DNA from: Rotaria sp. Silwood1
Lineage: Eukaryota > Rotifera > Eurotatoria > Philodinida > Philodinidae
DNA length: 64,000 bases
NCBI GenBank assembly: GCA_905250075.1
Contig: CAJNOP010000078.1
Span: 124,001-188,000, forward strand
Direction of reading: 5' to 3'
Positions 1 to 10,164 of the stretch are shown one piece after another. The stretch's first letter is position 1; every line of letters starts with the position of its first letter. The notes beneath the pieces are model-generated. The model was not told the DNA's origin, searched no databases, and saw only the letters and a program-made list of their open reading frames with translations. The translations under genes and the position numbers were made by a program.

Positions 1-90
1 ATCGAATTGTATCATTCAATGTTTTATGTCGTAAGTTTATTTTAAGAAAAAAACATTGATAAATAATTAAAATTTCAATTGAATATCTAG

Positions 91-2705
91 CTGCAACAAC
101 ACCAGCAACTTCAGCATTTCCAAGTATGTTAATATTTCTTTAACTAATACAAACATAAAAATATTGTTTTGTTTAGCATTATCACCGAATTTAGCATGTC
201 AAACAGGTATTTATAATACAAGTTGGTCAATTGTAGCTGGAATTTCATCAACTTCTGGAACATCATCTTCAAATTTAAATAGTCCCTATGATGTTTTTAT
301 TGATGGAAATTTTAATGTTTATATTGCTGATTATGGAAATAGTAGAATTCAAAAATTTCAATCAGGTTAATATAATAAAATATTTCTTTTCAAAAACATT
401 TTAAAGTAATTTATTTTTTTGTTTTTTAAATTTTGTTTCAATCAAATAGGTGTTTTATCTGGAAGTACATTAGCTGGTTATACATTAACTGGTGGTTCAT
501 CATATTCAGAATTAAATGGTCCAACATCAATATTTGTTGATTTAAATGGAGTAATGTATATAGCTGATTCGAATAATTACAGAGTTCAAAAATGGTTACC
601 AAATCAACCATTAGGTTATACTGTTGCTGGTGGAAATGGAAACGGTGCTACACTTGATAAACTGGGTGTTGTTAATTCAATTTTCGTTAATGATCAAGGA
701 AATATTTACATATCAGAATATAGTAATCATAGAGTTACTTTATGGTTGTCTTCTAATACAAGTGCTGGTCAATTGGTAAGAATATATTATCTTTCATTAA
801 TTTTATTTATTATTTATTCAGATTGCTGGTGTTGGTGTTCTTGGAAACTCGTTAATTCATTTGAATAATCCATGGGGCATTTTTGTTGATTCAAACGGTA
901 CTCTATATGTTGTTGATAGAGGCAATCACCGAGTGCAACAATGGATAAGAGGTTTGTTTCAAATAAGAAGTTTCTTGTCTTTGTTTTAAAAATAAAATTT
1001 ATATATCGATTTAATACAAGGTTCTACTTTTGGTACGACTGTTGCTGGAACAACAGGTGTTTCTGGATCAAATTCATCTCTTTTAAATTCTCCTACGACA
1101 ATTACTTTTGATTCAAATTATTTTATGTAAATTCTATGATGAGATATTATTTATAGAAACATTTTCCCCTTATATATATATATATATATATGCTAGGTAT
1201 ATCATGGATGCAGGAAATAATAGAATACAAAGATTTGCACCTGGTTCTATAACCGCAGATACTATTGTTTCTATGGCTTTCAGTTCTCCGAAAGGTATGC
1301 GAATCGATCCAGTGGGTAATTTATTTATTGCTGATCAAAATAATCACCGAGTCGTTCTTTTTCGATGTGGTAAGTTAATGATTAAATATTAATCATTTGT
1401 GTTCTTAACATTGACTAAACATCTTTAATAGTCTACAATGCATCGACAACAACACTTACAACAGTAACTACTACATCAGCTACTACAACTTCAACAACAG
1501 CATCAACAACTACTAGCTCAACGACAACATCCAGGACTACTTCAACAACATCAACAACTACTTCTTCAACAACACAAACAAGTACTACTTCAACAACATC
1601 AACAACTACTTCTTCAACAACACAAACAACCACAACAGGACCAACGACAACTTCAGTTACAACAACAACATCAGTTACTACTACGACAAGTACGTATGAA
1701 TTTTATCTGAATCATTTTTATAAGTCATTCATTAATCATTCATTGTAAAAATCGATCTATCATTAATCTAACATTTTAATTTCTTTACTTTTAGCAACAG
1801 CGACCTCTACTACATCTACAACGGCAACCAGTACTACCACAACAACAGTAACAACAACAACAACAACGACAGCTACGACTTTAACAACAAGTACAGTCAT
1901 TTTAACTACAACAACAACTATAGCTGTACTTACAACTACAACAACAACTGCAGCAGTAGTCACAACTACTACTGGAGTCACAACGGTGACAACAACTGTC
2001 ACTAGTACAACGATCGCTACTGTACCAGGAGCAACAACTACTACTGGACTTACCACAGTAATAGCTAGTCAGTCTGCTAGCACTTCAGCTGCCAAATCCA
2101 AAGAGGTAGAGAACAAATTCATTATAAGAATTTTTCGATTCATAGAATTGTTTGTTATTCTATTTGATATTTGTTATTTCTCTTCAGAGTTCATCAAATA
2201 CAGGTATTATAGCTGGTTGTGCTGTTGGTGGTGTAGCTGCTCTTGGAGCTGCCATTGCTACTGGAGTTGCGCTAGCTAAAAAATCAGCAGGGTATTTTAA
2301 AAAAATTTTCTTTTCGATCTTCCTTGTATTTGTTTGTTTTTAGAACTAGTGCTCTTACTAAGAATCAAATCAGTTCTACAAAAGGAAAGAATAGCTTTAC
2401 GGTATGTTATTGAAATTGTTAACATAGGAAAATTTTATAGAAATTCAACTTAAATATGTTAATTATAGAAAGTGGAGAGAATTCCATCACCAAAACAACC
2501 GTCTGTTTCACAAAATAATAAAAATCCGCCGTCAAATGTTAAAACCGCTGAGAGTCCTCCTTCAAATCCAAACCTTAATAGTAATACTACTTCAAAACCT
2601 GGAACAGTTTCAAATGCGATGTCAAATAATACAGAGGGTACTCATGGCATACCACAACAACTCAATGTTCATCCTCGTTCCTATAATATTCATGTTATCA
2701 AATAA
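91..2705 (+). CDS. NHL-propeller / Thr-rich mucin-stalk / single-pass membrane protein, 5' incomplete
   Basis: Eleven exons join with consistent GT-AG phases: 91-123, 177-365, 450-775, 822-951, 1021-1126, 1197-1369, 1432-1689, 1795-2105, 2188-2291, 2344-2401, 2469-2705 (about 640 residues visible; the start lies upstream of the window). Six NHL repeats can be read, each with a pattern like YIADxxNxRIQKW (for example MYIADSNNYRVQKW and YIMDAGNNRIQRF), enough for one six-bladed beta-propeller. About 190 Thr/Ser-rich residues follow, a likely O-glycosylated stalk, then a Gly/Ala-rich membrane segment (start GIIAGCAVGGVAALGAA), an AKK stop-transfer and a Pro/Asn/Ser-rich tail ending at 2705. The inferred topology is type I, propeller outside. 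NHL propellers bind proteins, RNA or glycans; the ligand here is unknown. NHL-mucin combinations are a large family in bdelloid rotifers, from general knowledge. An AATAAA overlaps the stop. Exon structure is strong; function is not. Confidence 0.88.
1536..1631 (+). repeat. 48-bp coding tandem duplication in the Thr stalk
   Basis: Two adjacent, nearly identical 48-nt units beginning actacttcaacaacatcaac at 1536 and 1584 lie inside exon 1432-1689. Each encodes 16 Thr/Ser/Gln residues, so the duplication keeps frame. The wider ACA/ACT-rich tract (about 1444-2070) is low complexity and probably varies in length between alleles. Confidence 0.75.
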
Positions 2706-3587
2706 ATGCTTTTTCTCTTTTCGCCATTCTAAATGAACACGTGTGTGTGTGTTTCTCACTTTCCAATCCAACTGCATTTCCCACTATTTTATTCAAACAA
2801 TACATAGAAAATATTTTCTCTCTTGTTGATTTGAGGAGAATAGACAAGTTGTTTTATTGCTTAGATTCTACTTGACATCATCCTATCTCTATTGATAAAA
2901 GAGTAATGATGAAGAAAGAAACTAATAATTATCCTAATAATGATCAGAGCTCAGTGAATGAATATCAACACCATCCAACAAACCATTTATATTGAATATT
3001 TATAGAATTTGTATATCCAATCAAGAACGAAAACAAAAAATAAATGAAGATAAATTGTATGTCTAGTCCAAAATATTCACAATATCGGTTAGATCTAGTC
3101 TGTAACGTGGAATCTCATTATGTATAATCCATTTGTCCATCTAACCTGCCCAAACTACTTCGTAAGTCAGCAAAATAATAAATGAAGAAGAGAAAAGATG
3201 GATTTGAACATAAAATCTGACATTATTCAACATCGGATAGGGATCGTGACTGTGAACCATGACGTCCAGATAGACTCATGACAGTTAATACAGTCTAAAT
3301 TTCAAAGTCATTTTCTTCCATCTGCCAGATCCTTAGATATCAGTTGAGACAAACATATGTAATTCATACTGAAGAACAAACATCGGTTGTCCGTTCTATA
3401 CAATGTGTGTCATGCCAACAATAAACTAGTGACCGTTTCATGTTTCACTGTTAGAATCAGAATATGAACCTACTGATTCGTAGTTCTATAAGTCCAAGAA
3501 TAAATATAAACTATCATACATAGCAAATTAGTTTAGAGCATTTTCTTGACACAAAAATTAGAAAACTATTTATTGAGAAAATTCCCG
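2706..3587. other. Intergenic, no gene seen
   Basis: This sequence is less AT-rich than most of the window. I see no convincing ORF, RNA gene or repeat. It contains the 3' flank of the NHL gene, including a second AATAAA-like site near 3040. Confidence 0.5.
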
Positions 3588-4159
3588 AAACTAATACTCA
3601 TTTCAAAAAAGAAAAAGTGTGAGTATTCTTTGAATAGGTTTTGATAGAAACTAGGTAGAGAAATGCGCCTTTCACCGTTTAAAAGAAGAAATGAAACTGC
3701 ATCGAATAGTCTATATCAGATTTTTCTGACAAGTTTTCTTAGAGTCTCTCGCCAATTTTTTCAAAAAATCTAGGCTTTTGAATAAGTTTATAAGATGGAT
3801 TTTTTCGTTGAAAAATGAGAAAAAAGATCAATTTTCTACGAAAACTCTGCCGATAACATGGAGTCAAATGTGCATAACTCATGATTAGCCAAAACTTATC
3901 ACATAGGACTTACAGATTTTACAGATCTTCAGTTACCGGTGCTAGTGCACTCCTGAAAATTGAGATCGTAAAACTTTTACGTTAGACAATCTTTTGTGTT
4001 TAGCAAATTTGATGGTGGGCTCTGAGAAAACTTGTTGAAGAAAAATTGGTATAGACAGTTCGATACAGTTTCATCTTCTCTTTTAAACGATGAAAACGGC
4101 ATCTCTCTACCTAGTTTCTATCAAAAGTTATTCAAAAATACTCACACTTTTTTAGCGCA

Positions 4160-4245
4160 ACACGACGGAGTGGTTACGTGTTCGTCACGTAATCACTAGT
4201 GTACTGAGTTCAAACCTCAGTATCACCAGTCATGTAATGACTTTA
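4160..4245 (+). other. tRNA-like head (Pol III A/B-box-like) at the 5' end of the LINE
   Basis: The segment cgacggagtgg resembles a box A. About 50 nt downstream is a perfect T-arm: CTGAG stem, TTCAAAC loop, CTCAG stem, which contains box B (GTTCAAACC). A separate hairpin (ttacgtg with cacgtaa) lies between them. It is not a foldable canonical tRNA, since I see no proper acceptor stem or anticodon arm. It looks like a tRNA-derived SINE head or a Pol III-type internal promoter. It lies within the target duplication of the LINE, so it was inserted with the LINE. Confidence 0.5.
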
Positions 4246-4587
4246 GACAAGTCACTCATGCGTAATTGTCTCGGATCTCGCTAGCCGTTAATATAGCGAA
4301 TAAAAATTCAATATATATGAGAACCCGACCACGACATCTCATTCTGGAGTCTCGTGCCGTTCGCCAGTCCAGATTAAAAGTGGAGCATTGAACAGAAACG
4401 AGTGCAGATGCCGCTGTTCAGGAAAAAGAAAAAGACGATAGAAACCAACTATGAGAGGAAATAGTAGAAGACCATACCGACTTGGACGTCGCTCGGATAA
4501 ACAAGATTCGTGTCCTCTGCCGAGTAACCACGGCAGAGTCGACAAATGGGCTACTTGAAAACCAACAAGGATGAGTAGCGAGAGAAC

Positions 4588-5340
4588 AAACACACTGACA
4601 GTTGGAACGTGAAACGTTCAGACATTATGGGCAACTGGAAAACTAGAGTTGCTAAGAACTGAGATGAAGAGGTTCAGGTATGATATAATAGGTGTTTCAG
4701 AAGTACGCTGGGCAGGCAAAGGCGAAACATCAAATGGAGACTTCATCTGGCCAGGAGAAGACAATACACACATAAGAGGCGTAGGGCTGCTGCTAAGTAT
4801 GAAAGCCAGAAAGACACTCATCGGATACAATCCGATCAGTTCACGAATTATCACAGCTAGATTCAACGCAGCACCATTCCAAATCACAGTACTACATGCA
4901 TACGCACCAACATCCGCATCCTCCGATGAGGATATCGAAGCGTTCTACAATACTCTCGAGGAATCACTAACCAAAACTCACAGAAAAGACATAGTCATCA
5001 TAACAGACGACCGGAATGCAAAAGTTGGTAGTGATAATACAGATTGAAAATGAGTAATGGGAAGATACGGATACAGCGACAGAAACGAAAAAGGAGAGCG
5101 TCTCCTAGAATTCGCAACTACACACAACATGTACATATGCAATACGAGATTCCAGCAGAAACCACAGCGAAAATGGACTTCGGCGTCACCAGACGACGTG
5201 TACAAAAATATGATTAACCTAATCCTCATCCAATAAAGATGGATATTATCGGACATCAACTGTAGAACATTCCAAAGTGCTGACATCTGCTCAGACCACT
5301 CACTAGTACTGTGCAATATAAGGCTGCGACTCGAAAAGAT
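4588..5340 (+). pseudogene. LINE endonuclease domain (broken)
   Basis: This is the apurinic-type endonuclease that nicks target DNA to prime reverse transcription. The frame reads GT*NVQTL near 4600 (one stop replaces the usual Trp), then SEVRW, VLHAYAPT, DDRNAKVG in place of the family GDFNAKVG, KPQRKWT and SDHSLVL near 5290. Stops occur after 5044 and in the 5230s. The catalytic Glu and the terminal SDH are present; the Gly-Asp-Phe motif is altered. The part of the element before 4588 is AT-poor and has no clear ORF. Confidence 0.8.
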
Positions 5341-5439
5341 GTACAACACGGTGCACCAAAACGTAAGAACCAATGTGAGCCAACTAGAGAACGAGAGAAT
5401 AAGGCAATGTTACAGTAACAAACTAGCAGAAAGTATAGA

Positions 5440-7421
5440 AAAAATTTGAGCCAGCAGATAATCTAGACGAGTGCGCGAAAATAATAGAAGGTGCTATCAA
5501 AGAAGCAGCAGATGCAACAATCCCTGCCAGAAAAAGTGCCAAGAAGTCTTGGATATCAACAGAAACATTGAAACTAGCAGATGAAAAACAAAAATTGGAA
5601 CAGAATAAGGATGCTTTAAATCAGAAAGCACAACAATATAAAGACCTGTGCAAGCGAGTGAAGAAGGCAGTGAGACAAGATAAAGACCACTGAATTCAGC
5701 AGCAGTGCGAACAAGTCGAAAAGAGTCTAGCAATTGGGAACACTAGGAAAGCATACAGTCTAATAAAAATCCTACGGAGCAAATTCACATCTCGCATAAA
5801 TGTAATACAAGACCGAGACGGCAAAATACTACAGTCTCAGGGAGACCTTACACAAGAATGGACGAAATACTGCAGCAGTCTATACAAAGATCACGGAAGA
5901 GGTGATAACATGGTGAAGAACTTCAAACACATCACACCTACGAACACCGAGGAGCCACAGGACATCCTGTACTCCGAAGTAGAAGGAGCAATACGCACAC
6001 TGAAAAAGAACAATAGTCCAGGATAACATGGGATCACAGCAGAAATGTTACAAGCGGGAGGAGAACAGCTAGCACGAAAAATCCACAAACTATGCAACAA
6101 AGCATGGCAAGAAAGTACTATTCCAGAAGAATGGGACAGATCTATCCTAGTACCAATACCAAAGACAGGTGATCAGTACGAATGCGCAAACTACCGAACG
6201 ATCTTCTTCATCAACCACACAAGAAAAGTACTGCTAATCGTGCTACTGGACAGGCTCAAGCAACAACTGGCGCCTCACCTCTCGGAAAAACAAGCAGGAT
6301 TCACAAAAGATAGAAGTACAATACACCAAATTCTGACACTCAGACTAGTAGCAGAGAAGGCAAAACGACAAGGAAAGAAAATATACAACTGCTTCATAGA
6401 CTTCCAAAAAGCATTCGACAGAATTAAACATAAAGTCATATGGGCGATGCTAAGGTCATACGGCATAGAAGAGAAGATGGTGGCTCTACTACAAAAAATA
6501 TACGAAAAAGCCCTGTCAGCAGTACGAATAGGAAAAAACCATGGGAAGTGGTTCCGCACCGATGTTGGAACGCAACAAGGAGACTCTCTGTCATCGCTAC
6601 TGTTCATCATATATCTCGAACGAATGATGGATCATATGAAACAAGGCAATTGTGGAATTAACATTACTGGAACATGAATAAACAATCTGAGATTTGCAGA
6701 TGACATCGATCTAATAGACGAAGACTGTAGTTTTCTACAGAAACAGCTTGAGATAGCTAGAATAGCCGCAGAACAATCAAGGCAAGTTGTGAACACAGCC
6801 GAAACAAAGACAATGGTGTTCGGTGAAAGAAACATAGAGCAAGCGGTACAAATAGCAGGGAAAACGATAGAAAATGTGGATAAGTTCAAATATTTAGGGA
6901 GCCTAATAACATGGGACAACAACTGCTCAGAAGGAATCAGAAGAAGAATAGGCAAAGCAATTGGAGCAATGGCGTCCCAGTACATATGGAATGGGAAGAA
7001 ACTAACAATACAGAATAAACTCAAGATCCTAACAACATGTATCTTCAGTGTACTACTATACGCCTCAGAAACATTGATCCTTAAGGAGAGCGACAAAAGA
7101 AAGCTACTCGCATTCGAAATGAGATGCTACCGAAGGATATTAAAAATCAGTTGGAAAGACATGAGAAGAAATGAAGCTATAAGAAAGAAGATACCGAAAG
7201 AAAAAACTATAGTAGACATAATAAAGAAAAGAAAACTCAGACAATTCGACCATATCTGTAGAATGGACGATAGCAGACTGATAAAATACACAATATTCGC
7301 AGAGATCGATGGAAAACATCGAAGAGGACGTCCATGTAGAGAATGGTTGGACGACATCAAAGACTTGTGTGGATGCAGTGGACAAGACCTGTTCCACCTG
7401 GCGCAAGACCGACAAATATGA
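5440..7421 (+). pseudogene. LINE reverse transcriptase and C-terminal domain (broken)
   Basis: The main blocks are 6045-6677 (LVPIPKTGD, ANYRT, KQAGFTKDRST, CFIDFQKAFD, GTQQGD) and 6789-7421. The catalytic FADD box sits between them at about 6690-6710 (LRFADDIDLI), just after an in-frame stop at 6675-6677. The C-terminal block has the usual LINE features CRMDDSRLIK and RRGRPCREWLDDIK and ends at 7421. Upstream (5440-6040) the linker is readable only with frame changes. Because the active-site Asp pair is kept, decay was probably neutral after insertion rather than through loss of the active site. Confidence 0.82.
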
Positions 7422-7544
7422 AAGAAACTAATCCGTACAGTGGTTAGCTCCAATGGGCGATAAGCCTACGGGACATCATGAATCATGAACTCACACTTTT
7501 TCTTTTTTGAAATGGGTATTAATTTGCTGTATATGACAATTTGC

Positions 7545-8163
7545 CAGTGACGTATCCAGGATTTTTCAGTATGCTGAATCTTGACTTCCGAGCATGGAAC
7601 CCAGATGAAACTCATGGAGGATGATGTTAGATCCAAATATTGGAATTTTATCAAAAAAAATTTGCACTCGAAGTTTTCGAAAAAAATAGCAACTTCCGGA
7701 TCCCCTCTCTAGAATTTTTTGCTGTTTGTAGTATCCTAGTTTTAGAATTTCATAGGAAGCTACACCAAAGTTCATCAACAGTTTTCAAATTTCGTCTAAA
7801 TATATGCAACCGTTCAAGACTTATAACGTTTTGAAATTTTGCAAAAATTGTTTCCACATGTAGCAAAAATTCAAAAAGTTATAACTCTTGAACGATTGCA
7901 TATTTTTAGACGAAATTTGAAATCTGTCGCTGAACTTCGGTGTAGCTTCCTACGAAATTCTAAAAACCAGGATACTACTAGCAGCAAAAAATCCTTGAGG
8001 CGGGATCAGGAAAATGCTAATTTTTTTCGCAAACTCTGAGTGAAAATTTTTTTTTGATAAAATTCCATCATTTGGATCTAACATCGTCCTCCGTGAGTTT
8101 CATCTGGGTCCTATGCTCGAAAGTCGAGGTTCAGCATACTGAGAAATTCTGCATACGTCACTG
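7545..8163. mobile_element. hAT-like palindromic MITE (619 bp)
   Basis: The termini are CAGTGACGTATCCAGGATTT on the left and, inverted, CAGTGACGTATGCAGAATTT on the right. The arms stay complementary for well over 100 nt (for example cccagatgaaactca and gatgttagatcca in both). The flanking 8-mers caatttgc (7537-7544) and caatttac (8164-8171) match at 7 of 8 positions, which fits an hAT 8-bp duplication. ORFs on both strands (7466-8039) are palindrome artefacts. It lies only 20 bp from the previous element. Confidence 0.75.
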
Positions 8164-9548
8164 CAATTTACAGTTATTCCTAGATTTGTAACACCATGAC
8201 TTATAGATATGATTAGTAATCGTTGGTTCTTCTTTGCTTCATCATTTTGTTGACTTGATAATGTTCAAATTGATCTAAATAAAGGAAAAAAAGCCATAAT
8301 ATAATTTATATAGATAAATCTTCATATAGTTCGATACTTTTCTTTTACTACCGGTATACTGGTAGTAGTTCAATTAAATATATGACATGGAAAGTAATTC
8401 TGACAACTCTAAAACGTATTAAATAGTAGTCAAGACTAGTACATTTTGTTTTGAGACTTTATCATCAATCCTATTTAAAAAGAGCCAAAAATGCTGAAAA
8501 CAACCCGTTTCGTTTCTACTAAGCTGTATTTACTAATTTATTTAACAAATTAGTGATGGAAAGGCAAATAATTAAAATATAACATCAATAATTTTTCGGC
8601 ATTTGTACCATTTTATTAAAATAACCGATGGTATTGATTTATTTTCTAAATTTGAGTAGAAATTAGAGAAGTTCTTCAAAATCAATGCTGAAATGAAAAA
8701 TAGACAACATATTTTGTACATGAAAATTTCGATATGTCTCATCGTATTTAACATATTTGTATGTAAAAAATGTAAAAATCTATCGCAGCATTAAATTTTA
8801 TAACGAAATGTGACGCACGCTAAATGTGTATATTATAATAAAATTTATTAAATTCACAAAGTAAATTTTAAGTATTTAATTTAAAGATAATTAAAATAGT
8901 ACAAATTTTACTTAACTGTAAATTTAAAAAAGTCTTCTTAACATTCATGAAAGTGAAATAAAATCATAGGATATTAAAAGTATCTCGTCTCTTTTCCCTT
9001 GAAATTATTTTAGCGCTTAAGAAAAAATTTTTCAGCGTAGTTTTAATTATTTCTAATTGATAATAATCAGATACTACCCGTCAAAAAAAAAATTTTTGTA
9101 TTCATTTTGCTCAATGTTGTCTAAATAATTTTTGTGCTTATGTAAAAAGATAATTTTTTATTCATATGAGATCTGGAAAAACTTTCGAATAAAATTGTAT
9201 TACATTGTATCTTATCATGATTATGAATGCCTAGAAGTTAATCTTTTGTTCTTATGGCTAAATGGTTTGAATGATGAGTAAGTAATATATCATTTCAATG
9301 TTCGCAGTGGGTGTGGGTGTGAATTTTTGAGTCATGGGCCGTTTCTCACCTAAATTATTTTGAGCACTGGGCAGTAATGGGCAATTCAAAGTCAATTGGG
9401 CTATAAAATTTTTAAAATTTATAACCATCACAAAAGCCGACGTTTATTGGAAAGAAGTTTGTTACTATCAACTAAGAGGAGCTTTCTCGCTTTTTTTAGT
9501 ACTTGTTCACAAATATAGTCTTCGACTTTCAAATATTTGAATATTTTA
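8164..9548. other. Intergenic, no gene seen
   Basis: This is AT-rich sequence with scattered short ORFs and no recognisable product. From about 9310 the composition is less AT-rich, with GGGCA-type words that recur near 11320-11370; the two sites might bracket an older element, but I could not confirm termini. Confidence 0.4.
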
Positions 9549-10164
9549 TCGGGTGGTCCAGATTAAATGGCGGTGTCTTATTTTCTCTGTTTTTGCTTTA
9601 CTATGTCAATAGTTTCTTGAAACTTTTTACCAAAAGATGCGCCGCGAAACGCTCTACAAAATGGCATATTTCAGTTAACTGTGATAACTTTCATTATCTG
9701 ATAAAAGCTTAGAAAATTGTTTTGAAAAATGAATACAACTTTCTAAAAGAGTTTTTGGGCGTAATATTTCGAATAACGTACATTTCATGGATTAATGATT
9801 GCTAATCTGTTATTTCAACGAATTCATTCTATATAGTAGAAGGATCGAAGGTGTCTGTGAGGCGGCTTTGCTGTTCAATTGTCTATGAACATCAGTTTCG
9901 TTCAAATCACCGATTAACTAATTCGTGAAATGTACATTATTCGAAATATTACGTCCAAAAACTCTTTTAGAAAGTTGCATTAATTTTTCAAAACAGTTTT
10001 CTATGCTTTTGTCAGGCAATGAAAGTTATCATAGTTAACCGAAATATGCCATTTTGTAGAGCGTTTCGTGGAGCATCTTTTGGTAAAAAGTTAGAAGAAA
10101 CTATTAACATAATAAAACAAAAAAGAGAAAATAAAGACATCGCCATTTAATCTGGACCAGCCGA
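9549..10164. mobile_element. Palindromic TIR element with TA flanks (616 bp)
   Basis: The left end TCGGGTGGTCCAGATTAAAT and the inverted right end TCGGCTGGTCCAGATTAAAT are nearly identical. The arms stay paired for about 250 nt (gcgaaacgctctacaaaatg against cattttgtagagcgtttcg; caaaagatgc against gcatcttttg), around a spacer of about 100 nt. A TA dinucleotide flanks each side (9547-9548 and 10165-10166), which fits a Tc1/mariner- or PIF-type MITE. The ORFs 9503-9712 and 10091-10333 (-) share IGWSRLNG because they are the two arms. Confidence 0.7.

Larger units (their letters stand above)
4153..7488 (+). mobile_element. Decayed RTE-like non-LTR retrotransposon with 13-bp target-site duplication
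   Basis: The 3.3-kb insertion is flanked by actcacacttttt at 4140-4152 and again at 7489-7501, a perfect 13-bp duplication. It encodes an AP-endonuclease, a reverse transcriptase and a C-terminal region in order, and ends in a short repeat tail (two copies of atcatga), as RTE-type LINEs do. Many in-frame stops and frame changes break the ORF (for example at 5045-5047 and 6675-6677), so it is dead. A tRNA-like sequence sits at its 5' end, inside the duplication. Clade assignment rests on motif style only. Confidence 0.88.
3588..7525. mobile_element. Long palindromic (foldback) element interrupted by a LINE
   Basis: The left terminus at 3588 (AAACTAATACTCATTTC) is the inverted complement of the right terminus ending at 7525 (GAAATGGGTATTAATTT). 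The left arm continues for about 150 nt (gtgtgagtattctt, then gatagaaactaggtagag) and is matched in inverse at about 4040-4152 (ctctacctagtttctatc, then actcacacttttt). The right arm is cut at 4152 and resumes at 7502, so the LINE at 4153-7488 landed inside it. Without the LINE the element would be about 590 bp. It has no coding capacity and is a MITE-like foldback. Terminal duplication was not resolved. Confidence 0.75.

Noticed and set aside
1433-2056. Long Val-rich ORFs on the minus strand opposite the NHL gene
   Set aside because: They are the antisense of the ACA/ACT Thr repeat, which reads as GTT/GTA on the other strand. Not genes.
4155-4245. A true tRNA gene at the start of the first LINE
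   Set aside because: The T-arm is good, but acceptor stem, D-arm and anticodon arm do not form. Kept only as a tRNA-like head.
7466-8039. ORFs in both strands at 7466-8039
   Set aside because: They lie in the arms of a palindromic MITE and encode no domain.
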